From positions 1-34,144 of the forward strand of contig JASBUF010000018.1 in the NCBI GenBank assembly GCA_030148085.1: 34,144 nt of DNA, given 5' to 3'. A model generated the notes under the pieces. It was not told where the DNA came from. It was given only the letters and a program-made list of their open reading frames with translations, and did not search any database. Source of the stretch: Methylophaga sp. GTDB lineage: Bacteria > Pseudomonadota > Gammaproteobacteria > Nitrosococcales > Methylophagaceae. The position numbers and the translations under genes were made by a program. Of this stretch, positions 1 to 9,089 are shown in pieces; position 1 is the first letter of the stretch; each line of letters opens with the position of its first letter.

Positions 1-969
1 TAACTTACCAGCGAGCTTTTCTGCCGAATCGACATCCATCTTGCGCTGGGCTTCTTCGACCAGTGACAACACGTCACCCATACCCAGAATTCGTGATACC
101 ACACGGTCAGGATAGAAAGGTTCCAGCGCTGCGGTCTTTTCACCCACACCCATAAATTTGATGGGCTTGCCGGTGATATGACGAATAGAAAGCGCCGCAC
201 CACCGCGCGCATCACCATCGGTCTTGGTCAGAATCACACCGGTCAGTGGCAAGGCATCATTAAATGCCTTCGCTGTGTTGGCTGCATCCTGACCGGTCAT
301 GCTGTCGACGGTAAACAGGGTTTCTATCGGATTAATGGCGGCATGGATCTGCTTGATCTCAGCCATCATGCCATCATCAATATGCAGACGACCGGCGGTA
401 TCGATGATCAACACATCGACATAATCTTTTTTCGCCTGTTTGATCGCGTTTCTAGCGATATCAATAGGGTTCTGATCTGATTTGCTGGGGAAAAACTTTG
501 CGTCAACTTCCTTCGCAAGGGTCTCCAGCTGATCTATCGCCGCCGGACGGTACACGTCGGTACTGGCGACCATGACCGATTTGCGGTCACGTTCTCTCAG
601 CCAGCGCGCCAGTTTGGCAACACTGGTGGTTTTACCGGCACCTTGCAGACCCGCCATCAGGATGACTGCTGGCGGCTGAGTATTGAGACTCAAGCCGGGA
701 TCCGCATCCCCCATCACTGCGATTAATTCATCATTAACCACTTTGACGAGTGCCTGCCCTGGCGTCAGGCTACGCAGCACATCCTGCCCCATCGCCCGCT
801 CTTTCACCCGTTCGATAAATTCACGCACAACGGGCAGCGCCACATCGGCTTCGAGCAGCGCCATGCGGACTTCACGTAGCGTCTCTTTTACATTGTCTTC
901 AGTGATACGGCCCTGGCCACGGAGCTTCTTGAGTGTACTCCCCAGCCTGTCACTTAAACTGTCAAACAT
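1..969 (-). CDS. ffh: Signal recognition particle protein Ffh (partial, C-terminus outside window)
   Basis: Ffh is the GTPase of the signal recognition particle. It binds 4.5S RNA and targets nascent inner-membrane proteins to FtsY. Read on the minus strand from the ATG at 969-967, 323 codons are open to the window edge, so about two thirds of the usual 450-residue protein is present. The N-terminal four-helix bundle starts MFDSLSDRLGSTLKKLRGQG. The G domain shows the P-loop GLQGAGKTT near residue 107, DTAGR near 188, and TKTDGDARGG near 246. The methionine-rich M domain lies outside the window. A GGTGATC stretch just upstream of the ATG can serve as ribosome binding site. The gene is divergent from ypjD, the arrangement commonly seen in gammaproteobacteria. 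No anomaly is visible. Confidence 0.97.
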   Translation of the reverse strand, partial: MFDSLSDRLGSTLKKLRGQGRITEDNVKETLREVRMALLEADVALPVVREFIERVKERAMGQDVLRSLTPGQALVKVVNDELIAVMGDADPGLSLNTQPPAVILMAGLQGAGKTTSVAKLARWLRERDRKSVMVASTDVYRPAAIDQLETLAKEVDAKFFPSKSDQNPIDIARNAIKQAKKDYVDVLIIDTAGRLHIDDGMMAEIKQIHAAINPIETLFTVDSMTGQDAANTAKAFNDALPLTGVILTKTDGDARGGAALSIRHITGKPIKFMGVGEKTAALEPFYPDRVVSRILGMGDVLSLVEEAQRKMDVDSAEKLAGKL

Positions 970-1107
970 AGATCACCTTGCTGGTTTGGCGGATTGTCGC
1001 CAATGATTGTTGCTTTGAACGCATAGTATAACTGATATATTGTTCAGGGCAGGATGACATCGTTTATCATTGCCAAGTTGAGCTAAGACAACACTCCAAG
1101 GATCGAT
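970..1107. promoter_or_regulatory. Divergent ffh / ypjD intergenic promoter region
   Basis: This 138-bp gap separates two divergent genes, so both promoters should lie here. On the minus strand TATACT (1030 to 1025) is a good -10 for ffh, but I found no convincing -35. On the plus strand TATAAC (1027-1032) overlaps it and could serve ypjD. A small perfect hairpin (TTGGCG, 986-991, with CGCCAA, 998-1003) sits in the ffh leader just before its ribosome binding site. Assignments are by eye only. Confidence 0.35.
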
Positions 1108-1911
1108 TTGACTATGGCCATTGCCAATGCGCTCGCTTTTCTGCTCTATCTGGGCAGCAGCGTGATTCTAATCCGACGCTTCGTACAGAAGGATCAGTTT
1201 GCAGTATCTACCAGTCTGCCCGTCGGTATTATGACCATCATGGCCCTGTTGTTTCACGGTGCCGATATTTACTTCACCATGCATGCGGCTGGCGGCTGGC
1301 ATCTTGGTTTGTTCACCACCTTTTCGTTAATTACATGGCTGATGGCACTCATCGCCCTTATTGTCGGCAGCCGTCTGCCCAATGCTCACCCTGGCATCCT
1401 CATTTATCCTCTAGTGGCATTAAGCCTGATTCTTAAAGTAGAACTGCCCTCACCTCAGCCCCCCTCATTGTCAGAACCGGCATTGGAATGGCATGTGCTA
1501 CTGTCGCTGGCGGCCTACAGTCTGTTTATGCTGGCAGCGATTCAGGCCATCGTTTTAGCGATACAGGAAAAACAACTTCGCCAACGCCATGTCGCAGGCA
1601 TTATTCGCAAGTTGCCACCCTTACAAACGATGGAAGCGGCGCTGTTTCAATTAATCATTACCGGTTTTGTCCTGTTGACGATTGGTCTTATTACCGGCCT
1701 GATGTTTGTTGATGATTTGTTGGCTCAGCACTTGGTCCACAAAACCGTTTTATCAATTCTGGCCTGGTGTATTTTTGCCGGTCTGCTATGGGGTCGTTTT
1801 CGTTATGGCTGGCGTGGCAAAACAGCGGTGAAATGGACATTAAGCGGCTTTGCTCTGTTATTGCTGGCCTATATGGGCAGCCAATTTGTACTTGAATATT
1901 TAGTGAATTAA
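1108..1911 (+). CDS. ypjD: YpjD-like inner-membrane protein, CcsA/cytochrome c assembly family
   Basis: This is a 267-residue, almost entirely hydrophobic protein with about eight predicted membrane helices, matching the YpjD branch of the CcsA/CcmC cytochrome-c assembly superfamily in length and in its place next to ffh. Histidines inside or next to helices (for example FHGAD near residue 50 and QHLVHKTVLSILAW near 210) recall the haem-handling histidines of that superfamily, although a haem role for YpjD itself is not established. The TTG at 1108 lies 6 nt after AAGG (1098-1101), which favours it over the in-frame ATG at 1114, 12 nt away. yfjD begins 7 nt after the stop, so the two are probably co-transcribed. 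The E. coli ffh-ypjD-yfjD order supports the naming. Confidence 0.85.
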   Translation: MTMAIANALAFLLYLGSSVILIRRFVQKDQFAVSTSLPVGIMTIMALLFHGADIYFTMHAAGGWHLGLFTTFSLITWLMALIALIVGSRLPNAHPGILIYPLVALSLILKVELPSPQPPSLSEPALEWHVLLSLAAYSLFMLAAIQAIVLAIQEKQLRQRHVAGIIRKLPPLQTMEAALFQLIITGFVLLTIGLITGLMFVDDLLAQHLVHKTVLSILAWCIFAGLLWGRFRYGWRGKTAVKWTLSGFALLLLAYMGSQFVLEYLVN

Positions 1912-1918
1912 CGCTCAC

Positions 1919-3199
1919 ATGCTAGAAGAAACATCATTACTGGTTCTATTTTTAATACTGTTCTTTCTGCTGTTTCTGTCGGCCTTTTTTTCCAGCTCAG
2001 AAACTGCATTGATGTCACTCAATCGTTACCGTTTGCGGCATCTTGAACAGGAAGGCCATCGCGGCGCGATTATCGCCAGTCAGTTACTTGGTCGCCCGGA
2101 TCGACTCATCGGTCTGATTTTGCTCGGTAATAACTTCGTTAATATCCTCGCCTCCGCCATTGCAACCGTCATCGGCCTCAAATTACTGGGTGAGAACGGC
2201 ATCGTTGTGGCGACCTTTGTACTGACACTGGTCGTTTTGTTATTCGCTGAAGTCACACCGAAAACTCTGGCCGCATTGCATCCGGAACGCGTTGCTTTCC
2301 CTGCAAGTTATATCCTCAAGCCCTTATTGTTTGTGCTTTACCCGCTAGTCTGGTTTACCAATGGCATTACCAATCGGATGGTGCGACTGTTCGGCGTGTC
2401 ACCGGAAGATGCCGCTTCCAGCGCCATTAATACGGAGGAACTGCGCGTTGCATTGATGGAAGCGGGCAGTATGATTCCAATCCGCCATAAAGACATGCTG
2501 ATGAGTATCCTTGATCTGGAAAAAGTCACGGTCAACGATGTGATGGTGCCGCGTAATGAAATCGAAGGCCTCGATATCAACGCGCCTTTCCCGGATATCA
2601 TTAAACAACTGTCTCATTGTGGTTATACCCGTCTGCCAGTCTACGAAGACACGATGGACAATATCGTCGGTATCCTGCACCTTCGTAAGGCTCTGCACCT
2701 GCTGACTCAGGACAACCTGACACCAGCCACGCTACGCAGCATCATCAAACACGCCTACTTTGTGCCTGAAAGCACCCCGCTGAATACACAGCTGATCAAC
2801 TTCCAGCGTAACCGCCGTCGAACCGGACTGGTCGTGGATGAATACGGCGATCTGCTGGGCCTCATCACTCTGGAAGATATCTTCCGTGAAATTGTCGGCG
2901 AATTTACGGCTGATACCATCGATGAAGACAAGGAAATTCATCCGCAGGAAGATGGCAGCTACCTGATTAATGGCAGTGCCACCATTCGAGATATCAACCG
3001 CAGCAATAACTGGCAATTGCCAACTGATGGCCCCAAAACGCTTAACGGTTTAGTGCTCGAACATCTGGAAAGTATTCCTGATCCCGGCGTCAGTATCCGC
3101 ATGGACGATTATGTTATTGAAGTCGTACAAACGACTGATAATGCTATAAAGACCCTTAGAATACGACATATCATGAACGACCTTGAGGAGGATAGCTGA
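1919..3199 (+). CDS. yfjD: CNNM/CorC-family membrane protein with CBS pair (YfjD-like)
   Basis: This 426-residue protein has the complete architecture of the HlyC/CorC (UPF0053, CNNM) family, linked to Mg2+ or Co2+ homeostasis. Residues 1 to about 190 form the DUF21 transmembrane domain, including FFSSSETALMSLNRYRL, the conserved signature at the first helix, and FAEVTPKTLAA. Two CBS motifs follow at about 200-330 (VMVPRNEIEGLD; TGLVVDEYGDLLGLITLEDI). A CorC_HlyC transporter-associated domain covers about 345-420. No strong Shine-Dalgarno precedes the ATG, consistent with coupling to ypjD just upstream. The last codons contain GAGGAGGA, which is the ribosome binding site of the next gene, so the run ypjD-yfjD-orphan looks like one operon. 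The transported ion cannot be read from the sequence. Confidence 0.93.
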   Translation: MLEETSLLVLFLILFFLLFLSAFFSSSETALMSLNRYRLRHLEQEGHRGAIIASQLLGRPDRLIGLILLGNNFVNILASAIATVIGLKLLGENGIVVATFVLTLVVLLFAEVTPKTLAALHPERVAFPASYILKPLLFVLYPLVWFTNGITNRMVRLFGVSPEDAASSAINTEELRVALMEAGSMIPIRHKDMLMSILDLEKVTVNDVMVPRNEIEGLDINAPFPDIIKQLSHCGYTRLPVYEDTMDNIVGILHLRKALHLLTQDNLTPATLRSIIKHAYFVPESTPLNTQLINFQRNRRRTGLVVDEYGDLLGLITLEDIFREIVGEFTADTIDEDKEIHPQEDGSYLINGSATIRDINRSNNWQLPTDGPKTLNGLVLEHLESIPDPGVSIRMDDYVIEVVQTTDNAIKTLRIRHIMNDLEEDS

Positions 3200-3201
3200 C
3201 A

Positions 3202-5139
3202 GTGTCTTCATTACGTCTCAAATTATCTGGCCTGAACGGCGTCGACAAGAACACGATACGTTCTATGCTCAGGCTCTCTGCTGATTTGCTGACTGAGGAA
3301 TGGACGATTATTGATGAGGGTCCGGCCGATCTGGATATTTTTTCCTTCGACAGTGAAGCTGGCCAACATGCCTGGCAACAACGCCAGCCAGGCTTCACAG
3401 CCTTGTTAACCCATCATGGCAATGTCACCGAACCGGTTGATATTGTGCTGCGAAAACCGCTGAGGAAATCCAATTTTTCCGATGCCCTCAATCTGGTCGA
3501 AGAAAAAATTCGTCTCCAGCAGGACGCTGACACTAAGCTGAATGCGAACACCGCACCAAATAATGCTTCCAAGACAGAATGGTCCAAAAAGCTGCTCGAC
3601 ACTCTCACACTGAGAAAAAAACCGGCTTCCCACCTACCAACACTGGATCTGCAGCAGGCTGAAGCATCGAACAAACAGGTTGATACCATCAAAGATCCAG
3701 CCTTATTGCAAAGCTGGATTAACCAATTGCCAAAAGATGTGGGACAACGAACAGCCACGCTACTGAAAAACCTGACTCCGCTGTGTGGGCTTAACCTAAA
3801 GCCCTTGCTGATGCTGGACTTGCTGGAAATCTACCGTGGCGAGATTCACGACTTACTGTTTACCCGCGATATCTCTGCCGTCAAACGGGATCTGTATGTC
3901 ACCACCGAAAGTCAGCGTGCCATACAGGGGCTCAGCGATCTGCTTTCCAAGCTGGCTATCGGCTATCAACATATCGCCCGCTATTACTACGAACGAGGCG
4001 AAACCCCGGATCAAAACCCACTATTGCTACTGAGTCTAAATCGCAGTGCAGAGCAGTTGGCTTTACGTATTCTGCACGCCTTCCAGTATTACCGTCGTGC
4101 CCCCGATGGCGCCTGGCAGTTCTTACATCAAATCTATGTGTATCAGGAACAGGCAGGGACACTTCAACAAACTCCGGTCATCAAACAACCATATGACTCT
4201 CGCTGTTTCTTTGAGATCTACGCACAAATCATACTCACCGCTTTGGCTGACCCATACAGCTTAGCCCGTTTCGATGTTTTCAAGCTGTACAGCCTGATGA
4301 CACAGCTGACCGATAAAATCGAAATTGGCCTACCCAGCGAAAAGCAAATCAATACCACCAGTAACTTCTTCCTGACGGGCCACTTCTGCATTGATCCGAC
4401 CGATGACCAACAACCACAACCGATGGTCAAAACCGATATCAAAATTCGCCAACTACCAACGACTCGGCTGTTGAACACGCAGCCTGCTTTGTTATTTGTC
4501 GAAAACCTGTTCAAGGGCGCTAAAAGTCGATCGCATGCTTCGCTGGATACCGAACTGCGTTTGCTGAAGAAAATCATTCCGCAGCTTAACACCACCCACG
4601 AGCGTCGCTACCACCGCCTCAGTACCGGCAAAAACCGCAATGTTGAAATCGCTCACGGTATTAAAGCGATACATCAAAGTCTGGCAGACACTCTGACCCA
4701 TGCCCTATCATGGCAAATGGTGAATCAGAGCAGTGGTGGCATCATGGCTCATCGCGACACAGAAGGTAGCTATCACCTCAATATCGGTGATTTTATCGGC
4801 ATCTTCGAACCAGGACTGCCGATCAAACTTGCCACGGTTCGCTGGCTGCATATCGAACTCGATGGCAAAACCACCATCGGCCTCGAACTTATTGACGGAA
4901 AACCTGTCCCGGTATTCTGTACCCCTGATGGTGAGGCAGAACAACATCCGGCGCTCATCCTGCCAGCAGCTAAACCGGATGATCCCTCAACCATGATTAC
5001 GGAAAAAGGTCTGTACTCACCCAAACGCAAGCTGCGGGTAAAAGACCATGGTGAGCCATACATGATTGTGGCTAGTGGTATGATTGATAGTACGCTCGAT
5101 TACGAGCAGTTCAACTTTACCATCAAGCCCGGTTCATAA
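3202..5139 (+). CDS. Large uncharacterised protein, possible divergent PilZ-like C-terminal domain
   Basis: I do not recognise this 645-residue protein as a named family. It has no signal peptide and no convincing membrane helix, so it is probably cytoplasmic. The GTG start lies 9 nt after GAGGAGGA (3185-3192) inside the end of yfjD, a strong coupled start. Three parts can be seen. Residues 1-110 end in VLRKPLRKSNFSDALNLVEE, reminiscent of the Lys-Pro and last helix of a receiver-like fold. Residues 150-450 are helical and leucine-rich. In the C-terminal part, ERRYHRL near 465 and then LATVRWLHIELDGKTTIGLE near 540-560 resemble a PilZ barrel that has lost part of the canonical RxxxR and (D/N)xSxxG signature. 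Binding of c-di-GMP is speculation. A perfect palindrome follows the gene. Confidence 0.85.
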   Translation: MSSLRLKLSGLNGVDKNTIRSMLRLSADLLTEEWTIIDEGPADLDIFSFDSEAGQHAWQQRQPGFTALLTHHGNVTEPVDIVLRKPLRKSNFSDALNLVEEKIRLQQDADTKLNANTAPNNASKTEWSKKLLDTLTLRKKPASHLPTLDLQQAEASNKQVDTIKDPALLQSWINQLPKDVGQRTATLLKNLTPLCGLNLKPLLMLDLLEIYRGEIHDLLFTRDISAVKRDLYVTTESQRAIQGLSDLLSKLAIGYQHIARYYYERGETPDQNPLLLLSLNRSAEQLALRILHAFQYYRRAPDGAWQFLHQIYVYQEQAGTLQQTPVIKQPYDSRCFFEIYAQIILTALADPYSLARFDVFKLYSLMTQLTDKIEIGLPSEKQINTTSNFFLTGHFCIDPTDDQQPQPMVKTDIKIRQLPTTRLLNTQPALLFVENLFKGAKSRSHASLDTELRLLKKIIPQLNTTHERRYHRLSTGKNRNVEIAHGIKAIHQSLADTLTHALSWQMVNQSSGGIMAHRDTEGSYHLNIGDFIGIFEPGLPIKLATVRWLHIELDGKTTIGLELIDGKPVPVFCTPDGEAEQHPALILPAAKPDDPSTMITEKGLYSPKRKLRVKDHGEPYMIVASGMIDSTLDYEQFNFTIKPGS

Positions 5140-5150
5140 TGCCGCCATAT

Positions 5151-5170
5151 TGTCCTATCATGATAGGACA
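5151..5170. promoter_or_regulatory. Perfect 20-bp palindrome in the asmA leader
   Basis: TGTCCTATCA is followed directly by its exact reverse complement TGATAGGACA, with no spacer. It lies 12 nt after the stop of the preceding gene and 38 nt before the asmA ATG. No T-run follows on the plus strand, so it is not an intrinsic terminator. Perfect symmetry without a loop fits a dimeric repressor or activator site better than an RNA hairpin. The cognate protein is unknown. Confidence 0.55.
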
Positions 5171-5207
5171 CACGCAGGATTACTCTTCAAAAACGGAATA
5201 TTGACTT

Positions 5208-7661
5208 ATGCGCATCGCCATTAAACTGATTTTTGCGATTATTCTCATTATCGTGGCCGGCCTGGTCGCATTGCCATTTATCGTTGACCCTAACGATTAC
5301 AAAGACGAAATTTCTACCCAAGTAGAAAAAATGACCGGGCGTAACCTGACCCTGCAGGGCGATATTGGTCTTTCCGTCTTCCCTTGGATTGCATTGGAAC
5401 TGGGTCCTTTGTCGCTAAGCAACGCGGAAGGCTTTAAAGCCGACTCCTTTGCCAAAGTCGATGCCGCAGAGATTCGCATCAAATTGATGCCACTGCTGAA
5501 AAAGCAGCTGGAAATGGACACCATCGTACTTGATGGCCTGGTACTGAACCTTGAAACCAACAAAGAGGGTAAAACCAACTGGGACGATCTGACTCAGGCA
5601 GATGAAGTCGTCAAAGAAGACAAACAGCCAAGTGAAGAAAAGGCTGGTCCCGCTCTCGCAGCAGTCAGTATTGCCGGCGTGCAATTAAGCAATGCCAATA
5701 TCCTCTGGTCCGATGCATCTAAAGGCGAAAGCTTCCAACTGCGTAATCTCAACCTGAACACTGATCCACTGGTGCCGGGCGAACCGACCGCGCTGGAAAC
5801 AGCTTTTGATCTCATCAGCGCCAAACCTGAAGCCAAGGCCCACGTCACTTTGAGCAGCAAGGTAATGGTGGACATGGAAAATCAGCAATACGCACTTAGT
5901 GATCTCGCGTTTACCACGCTTGCCGAAGGCAAGACCTTGCCATTCACCCAAGCGGATATCGCGCTGAACGCGGATGTTCAGGCTGATCTGGGCAAACAAT
6001 TGGTCACTATCAGTAACCTCGTTCTTTCAGCCAAAACCAATAATGACAAGCAAAGCATTGATGCCACGCTGAGTGGTCAGGTCAACTCAAACCTCGCCAC
6101 GCAACAAACCGTGATCGAAGGTTTAAAACTGAACGCCGATATTACTGACCCGGCTCTGCCTGGCGAAAAAGCCAAGTTGGAATTAACCAGCAAAGTCACG
6201 GCAGATATGAAGCAAGAGACCGTCACCCTGTCGGCATTGGCGCTGCAACTACAGGAACTGGTGCTGGAAGCCGACATCAAAGCCAGCAATATCCTCAGTG
6301 ATAAATTAGGCTTTGCCGGTAGCGTCAATATCAAGCCGTTTAGCCTGCGCAAACTGGCGAAAGACATGAATATTGAACTACCAGAGATGGCTGACAGCAG
6401 CACGCTGGAAACAGTGGCTTTAAGTTCCGAACTGGAAGGCTCAGCCAATCATATCAACGCCAAACAACTGAATCTGACGTTCGATCAGAGCAAGCTGACA
6501 GGACAATTGGCGATCAACAATTTCAGCAAACCTGCATTTAACTTTGCACTGAAGCTGGATCAGATTGATGCTGATCGCTATCTGCCTCCTGTTGAAGAAT
6601 CAACAACCAAAGCGAAACCTGCCACTTCTTCAGAAACGGCAGCCAAAGCTGGAAGTGATGCCTTACCGCTGGATTCGCTGCGTCAGATCAATGCTAAAGG
6701 CACGATCGATATCGGCAAAATGAAAGCCACCGGCATGACCAGTGAAAACATTCACGTCACTATCAATGCCGCTGATGGCTTGGTAAAGCTAAGCCCGATG
6801 CGCGCTGACCTGTATCAAGGCAAATACAACGGAAATGTCAGCCTGGATGCCCGTGGCGACAAGTTAAAACTGGCCCTTGATGAGAGCGTGAAAGGCGTGA
6901 AAGCAGAACCTTTGCTCAATGATATCGCTGGCGAAGCCAAAATCACGGGTACAGCCAACGCTAATGCTAAATTAACCGGTACCGGTGCCACCGTCGATGA
7001 AATCAAGCAAACGTTGAGTGGCAACGGCGGCTTTTCATTTACCGATGGTGCGCTAAAAGGCGTGAATATTGCCGAATCGATTCGTAAAGCCAAGGCTGCG
7101 TTATCTGGGCAAAAACTCGCCGACTCAGGCGAGCCGGTTCAAACTGACTTCTCGACACTCAGTGGTACCTTTACAGCGACTAACGGTCTTATCGATAACC
7201 AAGACTTAGCTCTGAAATCACCGTTGTTGCGGATCAGCGGTGCTGGCCAGGCCAGCCTGCCCAAGGAGACGATTGATTACAGCCTGAAAGTCGCTATTGT
7301 CGGCAGCATTTCCGGACAGGGCGGGAAGGAACTGGCCGAGCTGAAAGGCCTGACTATCCCAGTCAAAATTGGTGGCACCTTTAGTGAACCAAAACCGACT
7401 GTCGATTTAGCCAGCATGGTTCAGGACAAAGCCAAAGAGGAACTGAAAGCCAAGGCTGAAGAAAAAATCAAAGAAAAACTGGGTGGTGATCTGGGCGGTC
7501 TGCTCGGCGGCGCGCTGGGAACGAAATCAACCGAAGAAGCCGAGCCAACAGAAAGCAAAGCTGAAGAAGCGACGGCTGAAGAGTCAGCACCGGCAGAAGA
7601 AAAAGCACCAGAAAAACAACTGGAAGATGCGGTTAAAGACAAACTCAAAAACTTCTTCTAG
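5208..7661 (+). CDS. asmA: AsmA family protein
   Basis: This is an 817-residue AsmA-like protein. The family is anchored in the inner membrane, projects into the periplasm as a long beta-rich groove, and is linked to phospholipid transport and outer-membrane assembly. One N-terminal membrane helix (IKLIFAIILIIVAGLVALPF) is followed by the family opening VDPNDYKDEISTQVEKMTGR. Long beta-repeat segments fill the middle. The typical C-terminal AsmA_2 region (GNGGFSFTDGALKGVNIAES) is near residue 610. The last 90 residues are a low-complexity tail rich in Glu, Lys and Ala with a GGLLGGALG segment, probably extended. The ATG lies 10 nt after GGA in AACGGAATA, a weak site. A perfect palindrome sits in the leader and a strong terminator follows, so this gene ends the operon. 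Confidence 0.93.
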   Translation: MRIAIKLIFAIILIIVAGLVALPFIVDPNDYKDEISTQVEKMTGRNLTLQGDIGLSVFPWIALELGPLSLSNAEGFKADSFAKVDAAEIRIKLMPLLKKQLEMDTIVLDGLVLNLETNKEGKTNWDDLTQADEVVKEDKQPSEEKAGPALAAVSIAGVQLSNANILWSDASKGESFQLRNLNLNTDPLVPGEPTALETAFDLISAKPEAKAHVTLSSKVMVDMENQQYALSDLAFTTLAEGKTLPFTQADIALNADVQADLGKQLVTISNLVLSAKTNNDKQSIDATLSGQVNSNLATQQTVIEGLKLNADITDPALPGEKAKLELTSKVTADMKQETVTLSALALQLQELVLEADIKASNILSDKLGFAGSVNIKPFSLRKLAKDMNIELPEMADSSTLETVALSSELEGSANHINAKQLNLTFDQSKLTGQLAINNFSKPAFNFALKLDQIDADRYLPPVEESTTKAKPATSSETAAKAGSDALPLDSLRQINAKGTIDIGKMKATGMTSENIHVTINAADGLVKLSPMRADLYQGKYNGNVSLDARGDKLKLALDESVKGVKAEPLLNDIAGEAKITGTANANAKLTGTGATVDEIKQTLSGNGGFSFTDGALKGVNIAESIRKAKAALSGQKLADSGEPVQTDFSTLSGTFTATNGLIDNQDLALKSPLLRISGAGQASLPKETIDYSLKVAIVGSISGQGGKELAELKGLTIPVKIGGTFSEPKPTVDLASMVQDKAKEELKAKAEEKIKEKLGGDLGGLLGGALGTKSTEEAEPTESKAEEATAEESAPAEEKAPEKQLEDAVKDKLKNFF

Positions 7662-7678
7662 GACCAATCCTTACTATT

Positions 7679-7713
7679 GCCCGCGACCGTCAGCGACTCG
7701 CGGGCATTTTTTT
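7679..7713 (+). terminator. Intrinsic terminator after asmA
   Basis: The stem GCCCGCGA (7679-7686) pairs perfectly with TCGCGGGC (7698-7705) around an 11-nt loop. A run of seven T follows one A later (7707-7713). The T-run ends only 8 nt before the mutY start codon, which is unusually close. Confidence 0.9.
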
Positions 7714-7721
7714 ATCTGACC

Positions 7722-8768
7722 ATGACACCCAATTTCGACTTCGCAACCGCCCTGCTTGACTGGTTTGATCAGTTCGGCCGTAAGGATCTGCCCTGGCAGC
7801 AATCGCCGACGCCTTACCATGTCTGGCTGTCAGAAATCATGTTGCAACAAACCCAGGTCAGCACGGTCATTGATTATTACCTGCGATTTATCGCACGTTT
7901 TCCCGATATTCACGCTTTAGCTGATGCCCCTCAGGATGATGTGCTGGCCTTATGGTCAGGTCTGGGGTATTACGCCCGCGCCAGAAACCTGCACAAAACT
8001 GCACAGTTGGTGGTCGCAAATCATGGCGGAACGATGCCGGCCGATTTGCAACAGCTCACAGCCCTGCCAGGCATCGGCCGTTCCACCGCTGGTGCGATAC
8101 TGACCCTAGGCTATCACCAGAGCTTTCCCATTCTTGATGGCAATGTGAAACGGGTATTGGCCCGCTATTATGCGGTTGAGGGCTGGCCCGGCAAAAAACA
8201 CGTGGAAAGCGTGCTCTGGGACTATGCTGAAAAGCTGTTGCCGCAACAGCGCATCGCCAACTATATTCAGGCACAAATGGATCTGGGTGCCACCTTATGT
8301 ACCCGCAGCAAACCCGCTTGTGAGCGTTGCCCGCTGCAGTCGGCCTGTCAGGCTTATGCTTTGGGACGAGCCAGCCACTTCCCCGGTAAAAAACCGCCAA
8401 AAGCCACGCCCATTCGCCAGACTTATTGGCTGGTATTACAAAACGATCAGGGGCAAGTGCTATTGGAACAACGTCCCCAAACAGGCATATGGGGTGGTTT
8501 ATGGAGTTTTCCCGAACGAGTTGACACTGCTGATCTTGATGTCTATTGCCAGCAACAATGGCAACTGAGGTTAAATTCTCAAAGCATGCTCAGTCCGATT
8601 CAGCATGTATTCAGCCACTTCAAGCTGGATATTCAACCACTCTTATTACGCTGCGAAAGCGCTGGCGTCACCGACAAAGACCGTGGCAACTGGTATAAAA
8701 TAGAAGACACTTTAAAGCTGGGGCTGCCCGCCCCGGTCAAATCATTCTTACAATCTTTGCAACAATAG
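7722..8768 (+). CDS. mutY: A/G-specific adenine DNA glycosylase MutY
   Basis: MutY removes adenine mispaired with 8-oxoguanine or G, limiting oxidative G to T mutation. The 348-residue product aligns closely with E. coli MutY from its first residues ([16 protein letters not shown]). Glu38 in [11 protein letters not shown] and Asp139 in [11 protein letters not shown] are the catalytic acid and aspartate. The helix-hairpin-helix [12 protein letters not shown] lies between them. Cysteines spaced C-x6-C-x2-C-x5-C ([17 protein letters not shown]) ligate the 4Fe-4S cluster. The C-terminal Nudix-like domain contains [16 protein letters not shown] and [10 protein letters not shown]. The ATG at 7722 is chosen because it reproduces the family N-terminus. 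A longer frame from 7677 would read through the asmA terminator. I see no Shine-Dalgarno between that terminator and the ATG, an oddity. yggX follows after 8 nt, a widely conserved pair. Confidence 0.97.
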   Translation: MTPNFDFATALLDWFDQFGRKDLPWQQSPTPYHVWLSEIMLQQTQVSTVIDYYLRFIARFPDIHALADAPQDDVLALWSGLGYYARARNLHKTAQLVVANHGGTMPADLQQLTALPGIGRSTAGAILTLGYHQSFPILDGNVKRVLARYYAVEGWPGKKHVESVLWDYAEKLLPQQRIANYIQAQMDLGATLCTRSKPACERCPLQSACQAYALGRASHFPGKKPPKATPIRQTYWLVLQNDQGQVLLEQRPQTGIWGGLWSFPERVDTADLDVYCQQQWQLRLNSQSMLSPIQHVFSHFKLDIQPLLLRCESAGVTDKDRGNWYKIEDTLKLGLPAPVKSFLQSLQQ

Positions 8769-8776
8769 AGGTAGCT

Positions 8777-9043
8777 ATGGCTCGCACTGTACACTGCGCC
8801 AAACTCAATAAAGAAGCTGAAGGTCTCGACTTCCCTCCCTACCCAGGTGAACTCGGCAAACAGCTTTACGAAAGCGTATCCAAAGAAGCCTGGCAGATGT
8901 GGCTCGGTCAACAAACTATGCTGATCAATGAGTATCGTTTGTCTCTGGCTGATCCAAAATCTCAGGCTTTTCTGAAGACAGAAATGGAGAAATTCTTCTT
9001 TGGCGAAGGCTCTGAACCGCCAGCCGAGTTTGTTCCAAAATAA
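8777..9043 (+). CDS. yggX: Probable Fe(2+)-trafficking protein YggX
   Basis: This is an 88-residue member of the small YggX family, which protects Fe-S proteins from oxidants and is proposed to handle labile iron. Diagnostic stretches are [20 protein letters not shown] with the conserved Cys7, [18 protein letters not shown], and [21 protein letters not shown] gives a good ribosome binding site before the ATG. It follows mutY by 8 nt, and the mutY-yggX pairing in many gammaproteobacteria joins a 4Fe-4S repair enzyme to an Fe-S guardian. A hairpin 46 nt after the stop probably ends the transcript. Confidence 0.96.
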   Translation: MARTVHCAKLNKEAEGLDFPPYPGELGKQLYESVSKEAWQMWLGQQTMLINEYRLSLADPKSQAFLKTEMEKFFFGEGSEPPAEFVPK

Positions 9044-9057
9044 GTAATTTCGACCAT

Positions 9058-9079
9058 TTTTCGCGCAATTGCACGAAAA
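9058..9079. repeat. 22-bp inverted repeat with one mismatch, between yggX and its terminator
   Basis: TTTTCGCGCAA (9058-9068) faces TTGCACGAAAA (9069-9079). The arms are complementary except for one C/A pair and have no spacer. It starts 14 nt after the yggX stop. Zero spacing suggests a protein site or a structure stacked on the next terminator. No regulator can be named. Confidence 0.4.
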
Positions 9080-9089
9080 TAGCCCAAAA

